This document shows positions 8,311 through 15,677 of a stretch of DNA of 33,059 nucleotides, piece by piece. The DNA comes from Actinomycetes bacterium (GTDB taxonomy: Bacteria; Actinomycetota; Acidimicrobiia; Acidimicrobiales; Bog-793), in NCBI GenBank assembly GCA_021829645.1, contig JAKBPI010000027.1:1-33059 (forward strand). Reading direction: 5' to 3'. Below the pieces are notes generated by a model. That model saw nothing but the letters and a program-made list of their open reading frames with translations, was not told where the DNA came from and searched no databases. A program made the position numbers and the translations under genes. Positions within the stretch are counted from its first letter, which is position 1, and the number at the start of each line of letters is the position of its first letter.

Positions 8311-8346
8311 GTTTAGGCAAAAGCAGTTGGCTGATTTTGCCTAAAC
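8311..8346. repeat. Perfect 12-bp hairpin
   Basis: GTTTAGGCAAAA (8311-8322) and TTTTGCCTAAAC (8335-8346) form a perfect 12-bp stem with a 12-base loop. No T-tract follows on either strand. The core GGTTTAGG is shared with the inverted repeat at 6061-6101, and GCCTAAAC recurs at 8605-8612. It sits 170 bases after the EVE gene and may be its terminator, a regulatory site or part of a small decayed element. Confidence 0.5.
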
Positions 8347-8589
8347 AGACGTGATGATGACCTCCCAAGTGCTCAGAAAACCAGAAGTAAAAGGTCTGCC
8401 ACCAAGGGAGCAGAGTCCGTAAGACAGCCGGGCTTTTGTCTTTGTATAACAAAGACCGGACGAGAAGTAGCGAGTGAGGCTGTAAAAGTAGTCGAGAGGC
8501 GGATGCAGAGTTTTTCGGTGAACTTGCCGGGAAAACATCTGTGTTTACAGAACTCATGCGGCAACCAATTGCAGCAACACAGAACATGA
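8341..8589 (+). pseudogene. Possible decayed MarR-like regulator fragment
   Basis: One plus-strand frame is open from 8341 to the TGA at 8587-8589 and reads ITKTGREVASEAVKVVERRM. This resembles the wing and following helix of MarR-type regulators (LT-x-x-GRE-x-x-x-x-AV-x-x-VE). No start codon, DNA-recognition helix or intact N-terminus is seen upstream, so if the match is real it is a remnant. The minus-strand frames over the same bases look like shadows. Confidence is low because the similarity is short and judged by eye. Confidence 0.25.
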
Positions 8590-8617
8590 GAACCGCGTAA
8601 CAAGCCTAAACTGTCTG

Positions 8618-8661
8618 GGTGGCATCATGTCCAATGGTAAAACAAAAGTCCGGATGCCACC
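8618..8661. repeat. 9-bp inverted repeat in the cupin gene leader
   Basis: GGTGGCATC (8618-8626) pairs perfectly with GATGCCACC (8653-8661) across 26 bases. It lies about 100 bases before the cupin start and could be a leader hairpin or an operator. The whole 8144-8764 stretch has no intact gene. Confidence 0.4.
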
Positions 8662-8764
8662 ATTATGTCAGTGGGTATGCCTGCTTGCAGGTGTGAAAGT
8701 AATATGACCTACGCACAATGACCAAAGAAGTCACAATAGAAGAAAGCGTAACGGAGGATATGTG

Positions 8765-9160
8765 ATGAAAATTATTAAACCATTGCCTAGCGGACTGGGT
8801 CCGGCAGATTGCTTTACCGGTGTCGTGATTGTCGATGCGGTGAGAAACCCCGATGAGAATTCCGATACAGGATGTGCTCATGTCCGTTTTACACCGGGAG
8901 CGCGTACTGCCTGGCATAAGCACCCTAAAGGACAGACGCTTTACGTAACAGACGGTGTTGGCTATGTCTGTCAACGCGAAGACGCAGTTAAGGAAATACG
9001 CGCCGGTGATGTGATTGTAACGGAGGCAAACGAAGAGCATTGGCACGGGGCGCATCCAAAACATTTTATGGCACACTTAGCCATCCATGGTGCTGACGAA
9101 GATGGCAATACAGCGGTCTGGCTTGAGCATGTCAGTGACGAAGAATATAACAATCTTTAG
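8765..9160 (+). CDS. Cupin-domain protein, (R)-mandelonitrile lyase-like group
   Basis: A 131-residue single-domain cupin. Motif 1 is GARTAWHKHPKGQTLYVTDGVG, with the H-x-H metal ligands and Gln where many cupins have Glu. Motif 2 is AGDVIVTEANEEHWHGA, with the third His in the WHGA segment. The TAWHKHPKGQTLYV, EHWHGA and HLAIHG segments are those of the small manganese cupins annotated as (R)-mandelonitrile lyase-like, whose natural substrates are usually unknown. The ATG at 8765 is preferred to the GTG at 8762 because GGAGG at 8753-8757 is seven bases away. The next gene, an alcohol dehydrogenase, begins about 200 bases later on the same strand, so the two may share a redox or detoxification role. 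Confidence 0.87.
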   Translation: MKIIKPLPSGLGPADCFTGVVIVDAVRNPDENSDTGCAHVRFTPGARTAWHKHPKGQTLYVTDGVGYVCQREDAVKEIRAGDVIVTEANEEHWHGAHPKHFMAHLAIHGADEDGNTAVWLEHVSDEEYNNL

Positions 9161-9364
9161 CTACCGGTAACCAAAACACAGAACAAGCAATGCAGCCGTC
9201 AGACCTTGACATGTGATAGGTTTTTGCGCCAATGTTCTATAGGGCAAGGGCCTTCTTTTGTTAGCCGGACTAATCTCTTGTGAGGTTAGCCGTACTGAGG
9301 TAAACTACCGATAGTCGGGGGCTATTTTTTACGGTTATTCGTCCGATGAATTTATGGAGGGCCA

Positions 9365-10402
9365 GTGAGAGCAGCAATTTTCCAAGCAAAGTATCAAATC
9401 GATGTCAAAGAAGTTCCGGACCCCGTAATTCAAAAAAATACTGACGCAATTGTCAAAGTGGTGATGGCCTGCGTATGCGGAAGCGATTTATGGTACTACA
9501 GGGGGATCGCCGAGCATCAGCAAGGTCCCATAGGTCATGAATTTATCGGAATCATAGAAGAAGTCGGTTCAGAAGTAGCACTTTTTGCAAAAGGAGACTT
9601 TGTTATCTCTCCCTTTGCCTTTAGTGATAACACCTGTCCTCATTGCCGGGTTGGTTTTCATACTGCCTGTGTGAACGGTAGTTTCTTTGGTATGGGTGAA
9701 AATAACGACGGTGGGCAAGCGGAATTTGTTCGCGTACCTTTCGCTGACGGAACTTTGGTAAAAGCAGAAGGAAGCGATTTCTCTGACGATATGCTGGCGT
9801 CTTTTCTGACTCTGAGCGACGTGATGAGTACCGGCTACCACGCGGCGGTGAGCGCCAATGTGAAAAAAGGCGGTAATGCCGTTATCGTCGGAGACGGTGC
9901 CGTAGGACTCTCCGCCGTATTGTCGGCAAAGTTATTGGGGGCAGAACAGATTATTATTATCAGTCGCCACGAGACAAGACAGCGTTTAGCCCGTGAATGG
10001 GGGGCAACGCATATCGTAGAGGAAAGAGGGGAAGCCGGCGTCAAAGTCGTCAGGGCCATTACGGCAGCTGTGGGCGCTGATGCCGTTATGGAATGTGTCG
10101 GCACCAAAGAGTCCAATGAAATGGCCTTTGCTATGGCAAGACCCGGAGCAGTCGTTGGCAGGGTGGGTGTACCGCATGAAGTCGTGATAAATCCCAATGT
10201 GACTTTCTTTTACAATGTGGGAATGCGTGGCGGCCCGGCACCAGCCAGAGCTTACATCCCAAATTTATTGGGTGAGGTTATAAAAGGCAAGATCAATCCC
10301 GGTAAAGTTTTTGATTTTGTGACCGACTTGGATAATGTGAGCGAAGCATACGCAGCCATGGACGAGAGAAGAGCGATCAAATCGCTGATAAAAGTTTCCT
10401 GA
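9365..10402 (+). CDS. Zinc-dependent alcohol dehydrogenase (MDR superfamily)
   Basis: The 345-residue product is a medium-chain dehydrogenase. Catalytic zinc ligands are suggested by Cys38 in VCGSD and His58-Glu59 in GHE. The structural-zinc lobe reads DNTCPHC then VGFHTAC, so three Cys (91, 94, 102) are present and the first ligand position holds Asp88. The nucleotide-binding motif GDGAVGLSAV starts at 176, and the family-typical AMARPGAVVGRVG segment follows. The C-terminal GKINPGKVFDFV and EAYAAMDERRAIKSLIKV segments are also typical. The start is a GTG with GGAGG five bases upstream (9356-9360). Substrate cannot be read from the sequence. It follows the cupin gene and precedes tRNA-Glu on the opposite strand. 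Confidence 0.93.
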   Translation: MRAAIFQAKYQIDVKEVPDPVIQKNTDAIVKVVMACVCGSDLWYYRGIAEHQQGPIGHEFIGIIEEVGSEVALFAKGDFVISPFAFSDNTCPHCRVGFHTACVNGSFFGMGENNDGGQAEFVRVPFADGTLVKAEGSDFSDDMLASFLTLSDVMSTGYHAAVSANVKKGGNAVIVGDGAVGLSAVLSAKLLGAEQIIIISRHETRQRLAREWGATHIVEERGEAGVKVVRAITAAVGADAVMECVGTKESNEMAFAMARPGAVVGRVGVPHEVVINPNVTFFYNVGMRGGPAPARAYIPNLLGEVIKGKINPGKVFDFVTDLDNVSEAYAAMDERRAIKSLIKVS

Positions 10403-10473
10403 AAAGGTCATCATCTTATCGACGAAGAAAAATCTTGTTTCCGGGCAAAGTTGCCCATGTGTTTCGTGTGTTT

Positions 10474-10505
10474 TGCCGGTATCGACTTTTGACCGATATC
10501 CGGCA
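10474..10505 (-). terminator. Strong inverted repeat just downstream of tRNA-Glu
   Basis: TGCCGGTATCG (10474-10484) pairs with CGATATCCGGCA (10494-10505) with one bulged base. It lies 11 bases beyond the 3' end of tRNA-Glu on the minus strand and between that gene and the convergent alcohol dehydrogenase. No T-tract follows on either strand, so its role as a terminator is inferred from position and stability only. Confidence 0.45.
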
Positions 10506-10516
10506 TCGCGGTTTGG

Positions 10517-10589
10517 CAGCCCCAACGGGATTCGAACCCGTGCCTCCACCTTGAGAGGGTGGTGTCCTTGGCCTCTAGACGATGGGGCC
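10517..10589 (-). tRNA. tRNA-Glu (anticodon CTC)
   Basis: The reverse strand folds as a 73-base tRNA. The acceptor arms GGCCCCA and TGGGGCT pair (one G-U) with discriminator G. The anticodon stem CCACC/GGTGG encloses the loop CTCTCAA, so the anticodon is CTC, reading GAG. The T arm contains GGGTTCGAATCCC. No CCA is encoded. The sequence matches bacterial tRNA-Glu. Confidence 0.96.
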
Positions 10590-10890
10590 TTGCTGTAAGT
10601 TTTAAGCAGCTGAGTTATTTTACTACTGACCAATAAAGCATTCCGTACTTTTTGTAAATAGATAATAAATAATCACGGAAAGGGCTGTCGCGTCGCATCA
10701 GGAAAGGCATCGCCCGGGTCTAGAACGTTACTGTGCTGTAGTCGGATGAACGGTTGCGGTTATGCAGCCTATGGTGAAGAAAACTTGACGCGGCCTCTTG
10801 ATACCATCGTATCGGACGTCGACGGAATGTCATAGAGCTAAACAGCCATACGCCTCGGGCAGTGTGGATAATCCAAAAAATAACACCTTT
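10590..10890. other. Spacer between tRNA-Glu and the methyltransferase gene
   Basis: No gene is seen. The tRNA-Glu promoter should lie in the AT-rich 10600-10680 part; a weak minus-strand candidate is TTTACA (10653-10658) with TATTGG (10630-10635) at 17 bases. The rest is the 3' flank of the methyltransferase. Confidence 0.4.
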
Positions 10891-11841
10891 TTACACGGAG
10901 CCTTCCTGTGCGGCGCCAAGTTCGGCGGCCAAGCGTTTTTTGGCAGCTTCCACGTAGTTTGGATCTGTGTCAAAACCTATAAAGTGCCTTTTTGTTCTTA
11001 CGGCAGCTATGGCCGTACTGCCTGAGCCCATAAACGGGTCCAAGACGATATCGCCTTCATATGTATATAGTGCGATGAGACGTTTTGGCAATTCGATCGG
11101 AAACGGAGCCGGATGACCCACGGTTTTTGCTTTTTCAGGGGGAAACTCCCATATGTCGAGTGTGGATTCCATGAATTCATCCCTACCGATAGTGCTGAGG
11201 TAGGGTAGTCCGCATTGGGAGCGTTCTTTTGTCGATAAGGCTCTGTCAAATCTGTTTTTCGAAGCCACTACAATCCTTTCGGTGATATCCCGGAGTACCG
11301 GGTTACTGGCTTTCCGAAAAGAGCCCCACGCACAATTGCCGGCGGCCCCTTTGGACTTTTGCCAGATAATCTCGCCCCGCAGCAGCAGAGACAGATCGTT
11401 TTGTAAAATAGATATGACATCAGAAGAGAGACTGCGGTACGGCTTTCTGCCCAGATTGGCAACGTTGACGGCCATTCTCCCTCCCGGTTCTAAAGCCTCT
11501 GCGCAGACGGCGAATACTTCCGTAAGCATTTTTAGGTATTGCTCATAATCGGTTGTAGAGGGGTTACTTGATTTGTCTATCTCGTATTCTTTGCCGGCAA
11601 AATATGGCGGCGAAGTCACGACTAAGGCCACAGAGTTGGCCGGCAGAGGATGCTTTTGCTCCCTGATATCAGCGCAATGGATCTCGTCATAGCCACTCCT
11701 CATGTCCGACGGACAGACGTCTTGATTCTGATCTGTCTTCGGAGGAACAAAGCGCGAGTAAAAATGGGAAGAGTCGTGGCTTTCCCTTTTGCCGGAGCCG
11801 AAAGTATAAGTTCTTGTAGGTGTTCTTTTGTTCTCTGCCAT
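10891..11841 (-). CDS. Solitary DNA methyltransferase, TSPPY type (beta class)
   Basis: An amino-methyltransferase with the catalytic motif IV TSPPYF early in the protein. A variable target-recognition region follows, then HPAPFPIELPKRLI and the AdoMet-binding motif VLDPFMGSGSTAIAA near the C-terminus, ending with FIGFDTDPNY. Motif IV before motif I defines the beta class. SPPY rather than DPPY is the form common in N4-cytosine enzymes, though some adenine enzymes share it. Length from ATG 11841 is 316 residues; a TTG at 11871 would add ten residues, and neither start has a clear Shine-Dalgarno. No restriction endonuclease gene lies next to it, so it looks like an orphan enzyme with a regulatory or phage-protective role. 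Confidence 0.9.
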   Translation of the reverse strand: MAENKRTPTRTYTFGSGKRESHDSSHFYSRFVPPKTDQNQDVCPSDMRSGYDEIHCADIREQKHPLPANSVALVVTSPPYFAGKEYEIDKSSNPSTTDYEQYLKMLTEVFAVCAEALEPGGRMAVNVANLGRKPYRSLSSDVISILQNDLSLLLRGEIIWQKSKGAAGNCAWGSFRKASNPVLRDITERIVVASKNRFDRALSTKERSQCGLPYLSTIGRDEFMESTLDIWEFPPEKAKTVGHPAPFPIELPKRLIALYTYEGDIVLDPFMGSGSTAIAAVRTKRHFIGFDTDPNYVEAAKKRLAAELGAAQEGSV

Positions 11842-12293
11842 GTGTGTCCAGTCAAATTCTATGGTTACCAAAGGCGGCGGTCCGCTGCTTTTTTACCGTC
11901 AACTATTTCGGTTGTGAAATCGGAGCTATCAATTGCTTTGGCTATCTCTAAAAAAGAAAATAGCCTACATTAGTTTCCGATACCGATCGGCGGCAAAGAA
12001 ATCCTTTGAAAGATATTTTTTGAAGATGTTTTCAAATACGAAACAGGTGCAGTGCCTGGAGGAGAAGTACAAACGTTACAATAATGTTTCATTTTGGAGC
12101 TCATAGCCATCATGAGGTTGCCTATATGTCTTTAGTTATGCAATATATAAGCTATGTCCTGATGGATATTTATGCATGATTTTACGGTTGTAATGGTGTG
12201 TAGGTGTGTATAAATATCGACGGATAGACAGATACAAATATATTAATTGTATTAAGCGTTAGGGTCAAAAATTATAGTAAGCTTCAAACTCAA
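11842..12293. other. AT-rich spacer before the glycosyltransferase gene
   Basis: No credible gene was found. The bases from 11940 to 12290 are AT-rich and contain no recognisable tRNA or riboswitch. The promoters of the divergent methyltransferase and glycosyltransferase genes must lie here. I could not single out a good consensus. Confidence 0.4.
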
Positions 12294-15200
12294 ATGGTTG
12301 ACGAGAACGCGCCCCCGATAGTAGCCATTGTCACTACGCACAACCCGGGATATTGGTTGGAGGACTGTTTGGTTTCTTTTGCCGAACAGGACTACCCCGG
12401 TTTTGCCGTGCTGGTAGTGGATGCCGGCAGCGATGAGCCGGTTTCGCCGAGAGTAGCGGCAGTCACGCCCAATTTTTTCGTTCTCCGTCTGGAGGAATCT
12501 ATCGGTTATTCGGCAAGTGTCAATGCCGGGGTAAAAGCAGTTGAGGGAGCAGCTTTTTATCTTATCTGTCACGACGACGTGATTTTGGAGCCTGACGCGG
12601 TGAGGAAGCTGGCAGCGGAAGCCATACGACAAAATGCCGCTGTTGTCGGGCCCAAGTTGGTTTCCGTTGAGGATAAAGAGAAGCTTCTCCAGGTGGGTTT
12701 GGATGTGGACAAATTCGGCGCCCCCGTCAGAAGGGTGGGTTTTGGAGAACTGGACCAAGCTCAGCATGACGAAACACATGAAACATTTGCCGTCCCCGGA
12801 GCCTGCAAGCTAATCAGAAGTGACTTATTTGCCACTTTGGGCGGTCTTGACGAAAAAATGACTATGTTCGGCGAAGACATAGATTTATCTTGGCGTGCTC
12901 ATTTGGCCGGTGCAAAAGTAATGGTGGTACCTTCGGCGCGTGTTGCGCACAGGGAAGCTACCGCTAGCAGGCAAAAACCGCTGCCTGCTGCCAGATCTCT
13001 CCAATGGCGTCACGAACTGCGCTCAGTATTAAAGAACTACTCAAGCGCTCGCCTTCCTTTTATACTTTTTCAGTTTTTCCTACTTTCCTCATTAGAAGTC
13101 GGCTTTTTTCTGGCTCTTGGAAGACGACAAAGAGTTAAACATGTCATCAGGGGATGGCGTTGGAATATTGCGAATTGGTCAGACATCAAAAAATCGAGAA
13201 AAGCTATCTCTTCCTACAGGGTCAAAAGCGATAAAGAAGTTGCGATTTTCTTTACCGGGACAGGAACACGGGCCAGGCGATTCATCACCGATGGCTTAGA
13301 GCATCTTTTTGAGCAAGCCACGGAGGAAAAAACTCTTATTACGCAGCGCTTACACGAGAGAAGAGTAGGGGCAAAACTGAGACGCAGGGATTTTATATTC
13401 CCTCTTACCATTGCCTTACTGGTCATCTTGGTTGGCAGCAGATCTTTTTTGGTGGGAAACCTGCCTTTATATGGGCAGTGGCTACCCTCACCGTCTCCTA
13501 CATACCTGCTCGCCCATTTTTTTGGCGGGACCACTTATTTGGGATCTCAGCCTCCGGGCCCGGTTTCGCCAGCCTATTTGTTTTTGGGTATTTTGGGATT
13601 TATCTTTTTTGGCTCTACCACTTTGGCCGTAAAAGTCCTCTCCTTTGTGTTACTTTTTCTCGGTGCTTATGGTGTGTCGCGTATCGTCGGCAAGGTGGCA
13701 AAAGGTGTGCCCGGCAGACCGTCTAGGGTGGCAGCGGCTTTGGCCTATATGTTTTTACCCCTATACTTCAACGACATATCTAACGGGCGCTTTGAGGCAA
13801 TTGTCTGTTACGGGGCGTTTCCCTACGTTTTGCTTCGACTGATAGATTTTATGCAAAGTTTCTATCCGGGCAATTCTCTAAGAGAAAATGACAACCGAAA
13901 TGGTTTTTTTGCCAAAGAAAATCTTCTGGATTATTTTTCTCTGGGATTGCTCATCGCTATTCCGGCTTGCTTAGCCCCTCCTCTTCTGCTGGCGGTCTTT
14001 GCGGTCGGGATTTGTCTGCCTCTTTCTCTGGTTGTTTTCGCCGATTACCGGTTGGCGTGGAGTCTATTTATCAGGACCATGCTGTCACTGGCGGCCGCTT
14101 TGCTCATTCTCTTGCCTTGGTCAATAACGTTTTTCCAGTCCGGATTCAATTTTTCTGTTCTTTTTGGCGGGGTAGCGCCTGCGGCGCAGGCCCCAAGCCT
14201 CGCCACTCTGATGCGCTTTGATCTCGGCCCCGTAGGAAGCGGATGGTTGGGTTATGCTATTGGGGTCTGTGCCCTGATAGGGCTTACAATAGCCAGACGA
14301 GAAAGGTTTTTCCTCAGTTCAAGGCTGCTTTTTACGGCACTTCTCTCTTGGATTATTATCTTTTGCTTTGGCAGAGGCTGGTTGGGCTACGCAGGGGGAG
14401 ACTTGAGTGCCCTTTTAGTGATACCTGCGATATCGGCTGCTGTAATGTCAGGAATTTCCCTAGAGGCAATTCTCAGTGATTTACCGGGGCGCAATTTTAG
14501 TTGGCGACAGATGGTCACACCGGTATTTATTGTGGCCGCTTTTGGTGTCATCGTGCAGGTAGCAGTCGCAGCGGGACCAGGGAGGTGGGCTGTTCCTGAC
14601 ATCGGATATGATACGACCCTCTCGTTTTTTCCGTCTTCTCCCCTGCCGGGAGCGCCGCGTATTCTATGGGTGGGGAACCCCGCCGCCCTACCGGGAGCCT
14701 CTCATCAGATTGGCCCGGATTTAGCGGTTGCCGTAACGGGGGGGAATCTTCCAAATATCACCGACCTATGGATCAACCCCGACAACGCTTTTTACGGCCC
14801 GGTCTTTTCTCAGTTAAAAAAAGTGACACACGCCGAGACGGTCAATTACGGTAACGTGTTGTCGAGATCCGGGGTAGGTTACGTCGTTGTGTTGACCTCT
14901 CTTGCCCCAAATCTTTCCGGGATTCAAGAGGGCACACAGGAACCGGTTCCCTCCGGTGTTATAACCGGGTTGGAAAACCAGCTTGATTTGAAGCAACTGC
15001 CTTCCGAAGGAGGAGCACTCCTCTTTAAAACACAGCCGGCTCTGGTCGCAGAATCTGCTTTACGAAGTCCGCTTCCGAATTTCCTGCGGGCTTTGATGTT
15101 GGCAGCGGAACTCATTGGCTCTTGGTTTTTAATACTTCTCATATTGCGAAGACGCAGGGAGGTAAGGCGCAGAAAAAGACATACGCCGCAGCCGGTTGTC

Positions 15201-15677
15201 GCCGTGGCGGATTCTGTCACTCCTGCCCATGGATTTGACATCAACCTGAACGCTTTGATCTTAAAGCACAGGCCAAAGGCAAAACCCATGGAGCCAGAGA
15301 TCAAGGAGACTGCAGAAGGAGCAACAGAAGAGACAAGTCCGCTGTCTCCCGGTCCTGAAGATAATTCCGCTACCGAGGTCATAGAACAAAAAACTAAATC
15401 CCTGGAACCAAGTGAGGGTGCAAAGCCTGTGCCGGCTACTCAAGGGGACGCACAGGTTACAGACGGGGAAAAGGACGGGGAAGTAATAGCCGAAGTAAAT
15501 ACTTTGGCTACTTCGGCACCCAAAAAGAAAAATAAGCGCAAGTCTTCGGCTAAAAAGTCTGGGGCAAGCAACAAGCCGGCTGTCGAAACAGCGGGCACAG
15601 CCACTGCCGATAAAGATGAAAAAGATGAAACCCTCAATGCGCTCACCGATGAAACGGACGGGGACTCAGATGAGTGA
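12294..15677 (+). CDS. Large membrane glycosyltransferase, GT2 domain plus multi-spanning region
   Basis: The 1127-residue protein begins with a family 2 glycosyltransferase domain. It has VTTHNPGYWLEDCLVSF near residue 14, VVDAGSDE at 41-48, the metal-binding HDD at 93-95 and GEDIDLSWR at 193-201. A hydrophobic segment follows at about 254-276, then many membrane spans from about residue 367 to 760 and an extracellular-looking region to about 930. One more span leads to a long charged, Lys/Glu/Ala-rich tail. Such fusions are found in actinobacteria next to DUF5719 genes and are thought to build envelope glycans; the acceptor is unknown. The next gene overlaps its last eight bases, so they form an operon. 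The start ATG 12294 lacks an obvious Shine-Dalgarno. Confidence 0.88.
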   Translation: MVDENAPPIVAIVTTHNPGYWLEDCLVSFAEQDYPGFAVLVVDAGSDEPVSPRVAAVTPNFFVLRLEESIGYSASVNAGVKAVEGAAFYLICHDDVILEPDAVRKLAAEAIRQNAAVVGPKLVSVEDKEKLLQVGLDVDKFGAPVRRVGFGELDQAQHDETHETFAVPGACKLIRSDLFATLGGLDEKMTMFGEDIDLSWRAHLAGAKVMVVPSARVAHREATASRQKPLPAARSLQWRHELRSVLKNYSSARLPFILFQFFLLSSLEVGFFLALGRRQRVKHVIRGWRWNIANWSDIKKSRKAISSYRVKSDKEVAIFFTGTGTRARRFITDGLEHLFEQATEEKTLITQRLHERRVGAKLRRRDFIFPLTIALLVILVGSRSFLVGNLPLYGQWLPSPSPTYLLAHFFGGTTYLGSQPPGPVSPAYLFLGILGFIFFGSTTLAVKVLSFVLLFLGAYGVSRIVGKVAKGVPGRPSRVAAALAYMFLPLYFNDISNGRFEAIVCYGAFPYVLLRLIDFMQSFYPGNSLRENDNRNGFFAKENLLDYFSLGLLIAIPACLAPPLLLAVFAVGICLPLSLVVFADYRLAWSLFIRTMLSLAAALLILLPWSITFFQSGFNFSVLFGGVAPAAQAPSLATLMRFDLGPVGSGWLGYAIGVCALIGLTIARRERFFLSSRLLFTALLSWIIIFCFGRGWLGYAGGDLSALLVIPAISAAVMSGISLEAILSDLPGRNFSWRQMVTPVFIVAAFGVIVQVAVAAGPGRWAVPDIGYDTTLSFFPSSPLPGAPRILWVGNPAALPGASHQIGPDLAVAVTGGNLPNITDLWINPDNAFYGPVFSQLKKVTHAETVNYGNVLSRSGVGYVVVLTSLAPNLSGIQEGTQEPVPSGVITGLENQLDLKQLPSEGGALLFKTQPALVAESALRSPLPNFLRALMLAAELIGSWFLILLILRRRREVRRRKRHTPQPVVAVADSVTPAHGFDINLNALILKHRPKAKPMEPEIKETAEGATEETSPLSPGPEDNSATEVIEQKTKSLEPSEGAKPVPATQGDAQVTDGEKDGEVIAEVNTLATSAPKKKNKRKSSAKKSGASNKPAVETAGTATADKDEKDETLNALTDETDGDSDE

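Noticed and set aside
9240-9340. Repeated GTTAGCCG and a CTAATCTC/GAGGTTAG hairpin before the dehydrogenase, considered as a riboswitch
   Set aside because: No known riboswitch core is visible and the hairpin has a wobble pair and no clear expression platform.
12252-12779. Minus-strand frame of 175 residues opposite the glycosyltransferase start
   Set aside because: It lies antisense to the GT2 domain with its intact motifs and has no independent evidence.
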